DNA of 64,000 nucleotides, from contig CM072806.1 in assembly GCA_037013495.1 (NCBI GenBank), positions 33,270,001 through 33,334,000 of the forward strand, in the 5' to 3' direction. Origin of the DNA: Hippophae tibetana. Its lineage: Eukaryota > Streptophyta > Magnoliopsida > Rosales > Elaeagnaceae. The notes under the pieces are model-generated. The model saw only the letters and a list, made by a program, of their open reading frames with translations, did not search any database and was not told where the DNA came from. A program made the translations under genes and the position numbers. This document shows positions 48,438 to 59,099 of the stretch, piece by piece; the first letter of the stretch is position 1, and every line of letters starts with the position of its first letter.

Positions 48438-48589
48438 AGCATCCCAAGTTTAAGAGAAAGGTGATGATCTATTTTATGAGCATACTCTATCTCTTATAGA
48501 GACACTGTGTGGCTTCCAATTCATATTGACACACTTGGATGCCAAACAACTTCTTATTAAATCCTATCCAAGAGAAGTTGTCAAGCCTG
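48438..48589 (+). pseudogene. Captured exon of a DnaJ/HSP40 co-chaperone (type I, J2/J3-like)
   Basis: Translation gives EHPKFKRK, then after one lost G, DDLFYEHTLSL, LCGFQFILTHLD and LLIKSYPREVVKPG. This is the conserved substrate-binding region of plant type I DnaJ proteins. It is preceded by an intron-like acceptor (ttttag) and followed by a consensus donor (gtaagt at 48,590), so it was copied from genomic DNA and not from mRNA. The J-domain, zinc centre and C-terminus are absent. The frameshift disables it. Confidence 0.85.
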
Positions 48590-48814
48590 GTAAGTTACAA
48601 CCAGTTCCATTGTTTTTTTTAATGTTTTATTATTAAGATAAAGTAGATGATGTTTGTTATTTAATGGACACACCCATTTGATGTTTATGGTGTTATCCAG
48701 TGGTTGTCTATCAGTCTCAGGTTTTTTAGCAAAGTTGTTCTAAAATTGTATGTATTGACATTTCATATGTATTGATTGTTGATTGGTAGGCTCAATATAT
48801 ATATATATATATAT

Positions 48815-49250
48815 ATCAAAACTTATCAAGATTGTTGGGATAACTATAACACCTTCTAGAGTCATGGCAAAGGCAATTTATGTTAATGTTATGTACAAGA
48901 GTTGTAAAAATGTTCAGAGGGTTCCATGTAGGCCAAACCTTGGTGAGAAATTGTCCCTCGTTCGTGTAGTCACATTCCTGAGGTTACTTTCCTAAAACTA
49001 AGATCGTACATTTTCATGCAAAGATAATTGGAATTATTGTTTTGATATTGATATGAGTACCAATAATTTGTAGCCTGGAGAAGAGCCATGCCCAATTGAT
49101 CCGTGAGTATGCTAGGTATGACAACCTTTATTTTTAAGATGTCATTTCTTTGGATTGGCTCTGATTTTGTATCATCTCATTTGTCCAGTTTCTCATGTTT
49201 GTTGAGAAAACAGCCTCTGTGGGTGTTTATACATCAGGACCAGGCTCACC
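48815..49250 (+). pseudogene. Captured exon pieces of replication factor MCM5
   Basis: Three pieces in the order of MCM5. Piece 1 (48,815-48,980) encodes [21 protein letters not shown]...RVPCRPNLG and, after a one-base shift, [10 protein letters not shown] from the N-terminal zinc/OB region. Piece 2 (49,074-49,102) encodes PGEEPCPIDP, bounded by splice-like tag and gtgag. Piece 3 (49,189-49,250) encodes FLMFVEKTASVGVYTSG from the AAA+ domain just after the Walker A position. The large part between pieces 2 and 3 is missing. MCM5 is a subunit of the MCM2-7 replicative helicase; this copy is a non-functional fragment. Confidence 0.85.
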
Positions 49251-49659
49251 AACGTAACATGCACCAGGTGCACCAACCCAGCGGAGCAGTGCCTATGTTG
49301 ATTTGAAGGACACTTATAAATTCTTGTAATTAATAGTAAAAAGTCAGTTTGTAATAGTAAGGTTTTATTATGTTTTAGTGTATAATAAACTCTCAAATGT
49401 AATTATACTTTTAATTTTAATATAATATGATTTTTAATATTTTAATTAATAATTGTATTTTTTTAATTCATGCATACCCTATAGTCTCGGTTATTGAAAA
49501 AAATCGAGGCCATAGGTATGTCTATGGTCTCGGTTAAAAAAGTGAGACCATATGTAACAGTCAATAGTCTCTCTCATTTAGGCCTCAGTTTTTATAATCG
49601 TGGTTATAGGATTACGATCACAGTTAAAAACCGAGACTATATGTATGCTTTGTAGTAGT

Positions 49660-51986
49660 ATATATACAAAATAATTTTTTTTTCTTTTGTTAGGAAGAGA
49701 AAAACTTTTTTTTTTTAGGTAAAGATAAACATGTGTAGCAAATTTTTCTTAGTAGTTATGTATGATATTTATTTATTACTTCTTTATAAATTTCAACCAC
49801 TTTGATAATTTTTTTGTCTTATTTTATTCTATATTAATTTTTGGTATAATACATATTTTTAATTTTTTTTTTAAATTAATTTTTAACAAAGTTAAATATT
49901 TTTAAATAACAATGTATATATATAAAAAATATAAATCATGTCTCAAGCCAACCTCGTAGATAAGCTTAAATGTCATTGTTTTTATGTCAAAATTAACATT
50001 AAGTCTATAATCAACCAAAATTAAAATAATATAGCCGTAGTAAACACCACTTAAAATTTGTTTTAAATGACTAAATTTTTTTAAGAAGAAACAACTAAAA
50101 AAAAGGTTAGATGCCTTGAATTCATGGGTTGCATAGTAGATCTAACTAAAGTCACAAGGTATGCGTTGCCACCAATTTAGTCATTGATTCACATGGGTTT
50201 CATTTTTCTTCTTTTCTTTTTTTGAAATATTTTTTATACTTCTTCCGTTGACGTAAAAGAAAACGAGAAACATGTGAACTTTTAGAGCTTAAACGGTCTA
50301 TATAAAAATTAAAAGGTGGCTGCCATAAGTATTTTAGCTACATTAAAAAGAATAATTTAATTAATTTATTATTATTTTTTAAAAAATAATTTAGTCTTTT
50401 TTGCTTTTAAAAAATAGCACCACAAGGGTAAATAATAATTTTATTTTTATTTTTTTAATCATATATATTATTGTAAAATATCAATTTCATAAATTATTTA
50501 TAATAATAAACAATAAGAACTACATAATTAAAAAAACTAAATTTAATTAATTATCTTTATATTATCAATTTTTTTATAAAATAATAAATAAACTGCTATA
50601 ACTATGATACCCTAACTTATTTGTCTCAAAATTTACGGGTATCTGCTCCTTGGTAATAACAGAGAACAATCCATTTTATGGAATCTTTTATTAGTTAGTT
50701 TCACTGTTGGTCCACATTTCATTAGTCACGTTTTCACATGAGCATGAAATTTTTTCGGTTTAAGTTTGAGATGAATTGTCGTGTTTGAAGAGAGGGGAGA
50801 TGTTTTCTTCTCACCTCAACATAAGTTAGAGATAATGATATCATCAAAATTTTGATCATAATTAATTCTTTTTTTTGTAATTTTTTTTTATCAAAAATTC
50901 ATTTATTTGGTTTATAATACTTCGATAAAAAATATTTTTTTTACAACATTAAAAATATTTTCATTTATGTTATAAAAAAATGAACATATATTTTATTTCA
51001 GAAAGATTAAAAATAAAATTCTACATAAAAAAACAATTATACAACACAAATAAACCTTATAAAATTTGGATCCGTATTTTTAAATATCATATTAGTCTTT
51101 TTGTTTAATAAAAAATACAACAATAGTTAAAAAAAATTAACCTAATTTAAAAAAGAAAATTTTGTATTTAAGAAAATATTTAGTACTTTATACATCTCAT
51201 ATATTTTTTTACAATTTCGATAATGAAAAACTCATACTAATCTAATAACCATCATCCACCTCTACCATCTTATTTATCCTACATTTGATACCACACTATT
51301 CTTCGCAAACCATTCTTCACATTTTTCTATTAATCAATTTAAAGCTGTATTTTTTATTAAAACTATATTAAGCCACCAAACTCATTTGAAGCACCATTTT
51401 ATCCTTAACCAGTAATATTGGCACTTATTCTCTCTGATATTCGTGAGCCTCTTGATCATTGTTCAACTATCATAGGTTTGATTAAAAACACTTTCACCTT
51501 ATGTTTAATTGAATCTAAAGTTTGATAGAACTTAAAGTGATCGGAAAAGGCTTAAAGGGTCCGGAAATAAGAGGGAATGAGCCTATGATAGTTACGGTCA
51601 GGTAGATTTTAGAATTTTAAATGAGTTGGTAGTTGCCTAATTGTAACTTCGGTAAAGCAAAATATGGCTTTGGATAATTTTACAACAATATTGAAGGGTG
51701 ATTGGTCTACGAAAGAATAAAGTAGTGATAGGAGTGGTCGAATAGGATGGTCGGGGTGGACAATGATTGTTAGAGTCATATGAGTTCTTTTTGTATTGAA
51801 ATTGAAAAAAAAGGAAAAAAAGAAGACATAAAATGATAAATATGATCATAAAGATCACAAGATCTTGCTTCTATAAATGAAGCTATTTTTCAAAATTGTA
51901 TTATTATTGTACATTTTATTAAACCAGTTACACCCACATGCCCCACACGTGAGAATTAGTGTTGTCAACAATGTGCGATGGAGGCG
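49660..51986. other. AT-rich intergenic stretch
   Basis: No gene recognised. If copia element C kept a 5' LTR it should lie in the last few hundred bases, but nothing there matches the candidate 3' LTR start at 61,526. Confidence 0.45.
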
Positions 51987-51988
51987 GG

Positions 51989-52003
51989 TTTGATATCAGA
52001 GCC
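51989..52003 (+). other. Primer-binding site of element C
   Basis: TTGATATCAGAGCC matches the tRNA-Met-type copia primer site TGGTATCAGAGCC with one change. Gag begins about 1 kb downstream. Confidence 0.6.
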
Positions 52004-52271
52004 ATTTTTGAAAACATCTCTATTTTGCTCTATTTTACGAGGAATTGAAATTTTGGGTTTTTTATATTACTTGTTTTTGATGCATATGGAAATTATAAAT
52101 TATTTCAATATTGATTTTAGAGTGATTTTGTAAATTTAAACTTGAAAAATAATGAAGAAAATAAATCCAATTTACCGTGCGTATCCATTAAGGTCAAAAC
52201 TGGGTCGAGTTGACCTGACTGGAGGTTGAAGATGAAGTTTTTAAATATGTATTTGAATTTGAATTTATTAA

Positions 52272-52297
52272 ATATATATATATATATATATATATAT
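52272..52297. repeat. (AT)n microsatellite in the leader of element C
   Basis: About thirteen AT dinucleotides, directly visible. Confidence 0.9.
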
Positions 52298-53021
52298 TTA
52301 AATACATTATGCTTAAATTATTTGTTTTGGTATTTGTATGTGTAAATTTTGTAATTAATTATACATATGAAAATTTGGTTAAATAATTTATGCATAATGG
52401 AATTAATTGTTAATGGCTCTTATGGATTTAATTAGTGCTTATATTATTTATTTTGCTTGTATAATTTATTGTCATATATGTAATTTTAAGATAGATAATA
52501 TTTACACATTTGAAATTAAATTAATATTTCTTATGGTTTTATGTAATAATTGAGCCTACGTATTTAATTAATATTTAAGTGATTCATACAGTTTAATTAA
52601 TTAAGGAGTAGCCACAACATCTTTAATTAATTAAAACTATAATAAAGTTTATTTAGGAAAATAAACATTAATTGTAATTAATCATATGTGATATAATAAA
52701 TCTTATCACACATGAATTTTTATTATATTTTGTGTGATTAATTAGGATATAATATAAAATTATATTTTCTAATTTACCCATAGGGATTAGGAAAAGGAAC
52801 ATAATTTGATAGTTTTATCGTAAAGTTAGGATGAATCTAATTGAATTATAACTTTAGCACATAGACAAGTTTTATGTCACTAGGTTCATAGTTTTCATGA
52901 TTTACATTGGTAAAGAATGACTATAGTTTAGGTCTCAAATTTTAATGAACATATAATCTTTAATTGCAGCTTCTCAACCTGTAAAATATGGAAAGAAAGA
53001 ATTCTCTTTCAACTAGGGTGT

Positions 53022-53995
53022 ATGGATATTGATTATGCTATTAGGAAAAACGAACCACCTAAAATTACTCAAGCCAGTACTCTAGAGAATATCACGCTTT
53101 ATGAACAATGGGAACGATCTAATCGCCTTAGCATGATGTTCATTAAGACTAAAATCTCTGCTGGTATTCATGGTTCTGTTGATCAGCATAACAATGTTCA
53201 AGACTTGCTAAAGGCCATTGATGATCAATTCGTCACTTTAGATAAGGCTTTTGCAAGCACCCTTATTATGAAGTTCTCTTCTTTAAGACTCACTAGTGTG
53301 AAAGATGTGCGCAAACACATTATGCAAATAAGGGACATTGCGGCTCAACTTAAGCATCTCGAGGTTGAGATGTCAGAATCCTTCCTAGTGCACTACATCC
53401 TTAACACTCTCCCACATCAGTACGGGCCATTCAAAATCTTGTACAATACACATAAGGATAAATGATCAATCAATGAACTAATGACCATATGTGTTCAAGA
53501 GGAAGGGAGGCTTGTTATGGAATTTGGTGAAAGTGCAATGTTGGCTACAACATATCGGAAAGGAAAATCTCAATACAAGCATAAAGGAAAAGGGATAATT
53601 CCACCTCAAGCTAATATTAAGAAAGAATCCAAGTGTTTCTTTTGTAAAAAGAAGGGAGACATGAAGAAGGATTGTATCAGATTCCAGAAATGGCTTGAGA
53701 ATAAAGGTAATCCAACCTCGTTTGTTTGTTATGAATCTAATATGGTTAATGTTAACATTAACATCTGGTGGATTGATTCTAGATCTACAATCCATGTTGC
53801 AAACTCCTTATAGGATATGCGAAATCTAAGGAAGCGAGTGGGAAGTGAGCAATACATTTTATCTGTTAACAAGATAGGCTCACATGTGGAGGTTGTAGGG
53901 ACATGCAGTTTGATTTTAAGTAGTGGTTTTATTTTAGAATTAGAAAAGACCTTTTATGTTCCAAGTTTCTTTAGAAACTTGATTTCAATTTAAAT
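53022..53995 (+). pseudogene. gag and protease of element C, inactivated
   Basis: Gag from 53,022 (MDIDYAIRKNEPPK...LEQW-type block, then the UBN2-like region ...FSSLRLTSVKDVRKHIMQIRD...HYILNTLPHQY). A TGA at 53,463-53,465 replaces what should be Trp and the same frame continues. The zinc knuckle near 53,635 reads CFFCKKKGDMKKDC, with the zinc-binding His changed to Asp. The protease motif near 53,770 reads WWIDSRSTIHV instead of the usual DSGAT, losing the active-site Gly. TAG at 53,811-53,813 and a further stop near 53,990 end the region. In intact relatives this part forms the particle shell and processes the polyprotein. Confidence 0.82.
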
Positions 53996-54099
53996 ACTTG
54001 TACCTTTTGGTTATTCCATTCACTTTTCATAAATATCTTTCAGTTTATTTAATAAATCTGATTGTGTTAGGAATGATATTTTCTGTGATGGTCTTTACT

Positions 54100-54734
54100 G
54101 CATTAATTTATGAAATAATGCCACTCATAATGCTATGCATGTTCAAGCTGGCACTGAAAGGTGTATTATTGACGATGACTCTTCTACATTATGGCATAGG
54201 AGATTATGACATATCTCCATAGAAAGAATTAAAAGATTGGTGAAAGATGGGGTACTTAGTACTCTAAATTTTACTTATTTTGAGACATGTGTGGACTGCA
54301 TTAAGGGAAAGCAGACTACCAAGTCAAAGAAAGGTACCAATAGAAGTTCAAAATATATTAAAAATCATTCATACGGATATATGTTATCTAGACAAAGATA
54401 TTCAAGGTCAGAAATATTTATCACCTTTATTGATGATTTTTCTCGATATATGTATCTCTACATGCTTCATAATAAGAGCGAAGCATTAGATGTCTTCAAG
54501 AGCTTTAAGGTTGAAGTAGAGAAACAATGTGGAAAGCAAATAAAGATCGTGAGATCAGATAGAGATGGTGAATATTATGGTAGATACACTGAGAATGGAC
54601 AAGTGCCTGGTCCGTTTGCTAAGTTTCTTCAAGAACATGGGATAGTTCCCCAATACACTATGCATGGTTCACCAAACCAGAATGGTGCAGCAGAAAGAAG
54701 AAACCAAACACTATTGGACATGGTGCGAAGTATG
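54100..54734 (+). pseudogene. Integrase of element C, part left of the insertion
   Basis: Contains the GAG-pre-integrase end (CVDCIKGKQT), then in another frame the first catalytic Asp (IIHTDIC), then FITFIDDFSRYMYLY, the second Asp (IVRSDRDGEY) and the catalytic Glu (NQNGAAERRN). The frame changes between the first Asp and the rest. Coding stops at RSM exactly where the Athila insertion begins (54,735) and resumes at [11 protein letters not shown] after 59,099. Confidence 0.82.
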
Positions 54735-56608
54735 TGATGAGTGCTCAAAAAGCACTAAAATTACCATGATTTTATGCACATTAATTGATTAAATATATAT
54801 ATATATATATGTTTTATCATATATTTATATAAATTTGCCATTTTCGGAATCACTTTTATTGTTTTTCAGATATTTTGGCTTAAAAACGTAACTTAAAGAC
54901 TCAAAGAGGAATACTGGAAGAAATACATCACAAATATATTAATAAATAAATGGGGAAAGGTCAAAAAATATGGAAAAATTGGACAAAATGGGTCAAAAAT
55001 GTAAAAAAGGAGAAAATCGCATCGCCGCGCCGCCCAGCCGCACCGAGCCGCGCGCGCAGCGCCCCACATCCATACCAAGCCGCGCGCGCGCGCCCATTCC
55101 CAGTTCCACGCGCGCCTGCACGCGTAGCTCCCCCTTCCGCGCGTGCCCCTACGCGCAATGCCCGCCTTTCCGCACGCGCGCCAACGCCCATTTCGCCCCA
55201 TTTTTATGCGCAGCCGCCCCCATGATGTCATGCTAACGTTATCAATGACCTCAGCAATTACACTCCACATTTTCACCATTTTATCATTTTTTCACTCACT
55301 TTTTCTCTCCATCCTCACCTATAAATACCTCCTTCCTTTCACTTCTAAACACACCTCAAAATACATTCTTTTCTCTCTTTCTTTCTCTCTTTTCTTAGAT
55401 TTTTAGTTTTTCTTAGTTTTTAGCTTTTCTTAGTTAATTTCTCTTAGTTTTAGAGTTCTTCCCTTTTTGGGAAGAACTAGTTATGATTTTGTAATTTATT
55501 AGCTTTTTGATTCAATAAATGGGAGTGCAAATTCCTCTTAGAGGTTTTCCAGCAACGAGAATAGCATCGAAGTTCTGTAAGGATTTTATTTTCTTACAGT
55601 TATTTTTTATGCTTTATTCTTACATGTTATATTTAATTTTTCTGTGATTAAATTTAACTGTGCTGGCTGTTTAGTAAACATGATGTAATAATAACGTTGT
55701 TATGCTTGCGAAATATTAAATATGTGAAAATCTCTAAAATGAATTGATTTTGTTTTTATTCAAGATTTTATATTAAGAATGTTAGAGAGAAATATATTAT
55801 TTTTCATTACAAACTTAAACCTGAAAATTAGATTTTAAGGTTTAGTTATCCGGTCTGATTTAGAGTAGTGCTCTTTTATTTGTTGGTACAATCGCACGGT
55901 AGTTAGAGTGAAGCTCTATTTCAAAAGTTTTTATAAGAATTATTATCTGAAAATGCATTGACAACATGTTTTCAGTAGTAGTTTTAAAACTTGAAAGTTA
56001 GTACTCGGATAACTAAATTCTTAGGTTTAATTTGGACACCTTGAATAAAGTTTAAAGTGTCTAACCCCACCAAAGGTGGCATTTAAATGGTTCATTTTCA
56101 ATCTCTTAGAAAAAGGAATTAATTTAATTAACCAAATTAGTTATCAACCCCACCCATAGGTGTTAATTGATTTGTTTAGTTAACAAAGAATATCTAACCC
56201 CACCAAAGGTGGTATTCATACAAAAAAGGGAGAATCAATAAATATCAATTTATATCTTTAATAACCTAAATAATATGAGCAAGCATAATTAACTTAGTTA
56301 TTATATCCATAAATACTCCAGCATTATAAATGATAAAATTTGCATAAATGTTTATTAAATATATGTTTATTTTTATGTATGTAGATTAAAACACAAAAAC
56401 CCAAAATATCGTGACATGATGTTTAGGATTTAATTTAGTTTTTAAAAGTTTGAATAATAAATTAAAAACCACATACATTACTTCCTTAAATCGACCTTAG
56501 GAGTATAGTTATCATTTTCTTCGAAATGATTCGTGCACTTGCGAGAGTTTTATAAATATTAAAACCAAAGTATTGGTAAGAATCGGTGATGCCGATTTTC
56601 GCTCATAA
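54735..56608 (+). repeat. Left LTR of the inverted-LTR insertion
   Basis: 1,874 bp starting TGATGAGTGCTC and ending GCTCATAA (CA changed to AA). U3 holds a GC-rich tract at about 55,018-55,215 without the ACTGTTCAT array. TATAAATA lies near 55,319 and the AATAAA signal near 55,515. No primer-binding site follows it. Confidence 0.88.
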
Positions 56609-57255
56609 AATTAAATTGAGAAAGGTAAAAGCAAATAAAATAAAAATAAAAATTGAAATTTTAAATAAAAAATTAAAATTAAATGAAAATTAAAAATTAA
56701 GTTTTATTTTTTTTTATTTTTTTTACTATTCATGAATGGTAATTTTATTTTACTATTTAAACTATATTATTTATTTATTTATTTTATAATTTTTAAAAAA
56801 AAATAATTTTTTTTACTATTCATTATTGATAATTTTATTTTACTATTTACCCTATTTTATTTTTTATCTTAAAAAATTTTTTAATTAATTTTTTTTTAAT
56901 TTCTTTTTACTATTCATTAATTGTAATTTTATTTTACTATTAACGTTATATTATTTATTTATTTTTTATCTTAAAATTTTTAATAATTTTTTTTTATTTT
57001 TCTTTTTTTATTATTCATGATCGGTAAAAATTTTTTTACTTCAAATTTCAAATTTCTAAATTATTTTACTATTCAAAAAAATTAATTTTTTATATATATA
57101 TTTTTTTTTATTTTTTATGAAATTTGAAATTTGATTATTATTTTTTTTATTAAAACAAAAAAAAATCACAATTATTTACAGCAGAAAAATGTTTTTAAAA
57201 TTATGATAAATAATTTAAAAACGCTATTTCTTTTCCGACAACGGCGACAAAAACT
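56609..57255 (-). repeat. Athila leader fragment between the inverted LTRs
   Basis: AT-rich. The right end (about 57,165-57,255) closely matches the leader of element A next to its primer site. It includes a decayed tRNA-Asp primer site (tccgacaacggcgaca on the plus strand, 57,234-57,249). A unit of roughly 90-100 bp around TACTATTCAT...GGTAATTTTATTTTACTATT repeats about four times between 56,720 and 57,030. Confidence 0.8.
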
Positions 57256-59094
57256 TAATAAGCGAAAACCGGCATCGCCGATTCTTGCCAATACTTTGGT
57301 TTTAATGTTTATAAAACTCTCGCAAGTGCACGAAGCATTTCGAAGAAAATGATAAGTACACTCCCAAGGTCGATCTAAGGAAGGAATGTATGTGGTTTTT
57401 AATTTATTATTCAAACTTTTAAAAACGAAATTAAATCCTAAACATTCTGTCACGATATTTTGGGTTTTGTATTTTTAATCTACTTACATAAAATTAAACA
57501 TAGATTCAATAAACATTTATGCAAATTTTATCTTTTATAATAGTGGAGTATTTATGGATATAATAACTAAGTTAATTATGCTTGCTCGTATTATCTAGGT
57601 TATTAAAGATATGAATTGATATTTATTGATTCTCCTTTTTTTATATGAATACCACATTTGATGGGGTTAGATATTCTTTGTTAACTAAACAAATCAATTA
57701 ACACCTATGGGTGGGGTTGATAACTAATTTGCTTAATTAAATTAATTCTTTTTTCTAAGAGATTGAAAATGAACCATTTAAATGCCACCTTTGGTGGGGT
57801 TAGACAGTTTAAACTTTATTCAAGGTGTTCAAATTAAACCTAAGAATTTAGTTATCCAAGTACTAACTTTCAAGTTTTAAAACCACTACCGAAAACATGT
57901 TGTCAATACATTTTTAGATAATAATTCTTATAAGAACTTTTGAAATAGAGCTTCACTCTAACTACCGGGCGATTGTACCAACAAATAAAAGAACACTACT
58001 CTAAATCAGACCGGATAACTAAACCTTAAAATCTAATTTTCAGGTTTAAGTTTGTAATGAAAAATAATATATTTCTCTCTAACATTCTTAATATAAAATC
58101 TTGAATAAAAACAAAATCAATTCATTTTAGAGATTTTCACCTATTTAATATTTCGCAAGCATAACAACATTATTATTACATCATGTTTATAAACAGCCAG
58201 CACAGTTAAATTTAATCACAGACAAATTAAATATAATATGTGAGAATAAAGCATAAAAATAACTGTAAAGAAAATAAAATCCTTACAGAACTTCGAAGCT
58301 ATTGCCGTTGCTGGAAAACCTCCAAGCGGAATTTGCACTTCTATTTATTGAATCAAAAAGCTAAAAAATTACAAAAACATAACTAGTTTTTCCCAAAAAG
58401 GGAAGAACTCTAAAACTAAGAGAAATTAACTAAGAAAAGCTAAAAACTAAGAAAAACTAAAGAAAACTAAAAAATCTAAGAAAAGAGAGAAAGAAAGAGA
58501 AGAGAAGAATGGTTTTTAGGTGTGTTTAGAAGTGAAGGGAAGGGAAGAGGGTATTTATAGGTGAGGATGGAGAGAAAAAGTGTGTGAAAAAATGGTGAAA
58601 ACGCGGAATGCAATTGCTGAGGTCATTGATGACGTGAGCATGACGTCATGGGGGCAGCTGCGCACAAAAATGGGGCGAAATGGGCGTCGGCGCGCACAGG
58701 CGCGCACGGAACTGGGAATGGGCGCGCCCGGCTTGGCACGGATGTGGGGCGCTGCGTGCGCGGCTGGGAGCTGGCTCGCGCGCGGCTCGGCCGTGTGATT
58801 TTCTCCTTTTTGACATTTTTGACTTTTTGACTCATTTTGTCCAATTTTTCCATATTTGTTGACCTTTCCCCATTTATTTATTAATATATTTGTGATGTAT
58901 TGCTTTCAGTATTCCTTTTTGAGTATTTAAGTTACGTTTTTAAGCCAAAATACCTGAAAAACAATAAAAATACTCATGATTCCGAAAAAGACAAATTTAT
59001 ATAAATATATGATAAAGCATATAAATATATATATTTTTAATCAATTAATGTGCATAAAATCATGGTAATTTTAGTGCTTTTTGAGCACTCATGA
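57256..59094 (-). repeat. Right LTR of the inverted-LTR insertion
   Basis: 1,839 bp, U5 end at 57,256 (taataagcg, changed from tgatgagcg) next to the primer-site relic, U3 end at 59,094 (CTCATGA, changed from CTCATCA). Its GC tract (58,665-58,800) is related to that of the left LTR but about 60 bp shorter, so the two LTRs were not identical copies from one reverse-transcription event or have diverged considerably. Confidence 0.88.
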
Positions 59095-59099
59095 GTATG

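Larger units (their letters stand above)
47020..49659. mobile_element. CACTA-like element with captured host gene pieces (Pack-CACTA-like)
   Basis: The right end CTTTGTAGTAGT (49,648-49,659) matches the CACTA terminus of the neighbouring element. Subterminal repeats of the form ACCGAG-CTATAG / CTCGGTT occur near both ends (47,150-47,260 and 49,480-49,645), in inverted arrangement. I could not find the left CACTACTAC terminus, so the left limit is approximate. The interior holds a promoter-like start (47,391 onward), one DnaJ exon and three MCM5 exon pieces instead of a transposase. Confidence 0.6.
54735..59094. mobile_element. Athila-family insertion with two inverted LTRs
   Basis: 4,360 bp flanked by the perfect duplication GTATG (54,730-54,734 and 59,095-59,099); the copia integrase reading resumes cleanly. 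The left LTR is in plus orientation and the right LTR in minus orientation, so both outer ends are U3 ends (TGATGAGTGCTC and its inverse, the latter with one terminal change). Between them lie 647 bp of leader and a primer-site relic belonging to the right LTR. A normal element has direct LTRs with one U3 and one U5 outer end. Confidence 0.85.

Noticed and set aside
54735..59094. Two independent solo LTRs in opposite orientation
   Set aside because: Each would need its own target duplication. Only one pair (GTATG) is found, at the outer ends, and the inner segment is the leader of the right LTR.
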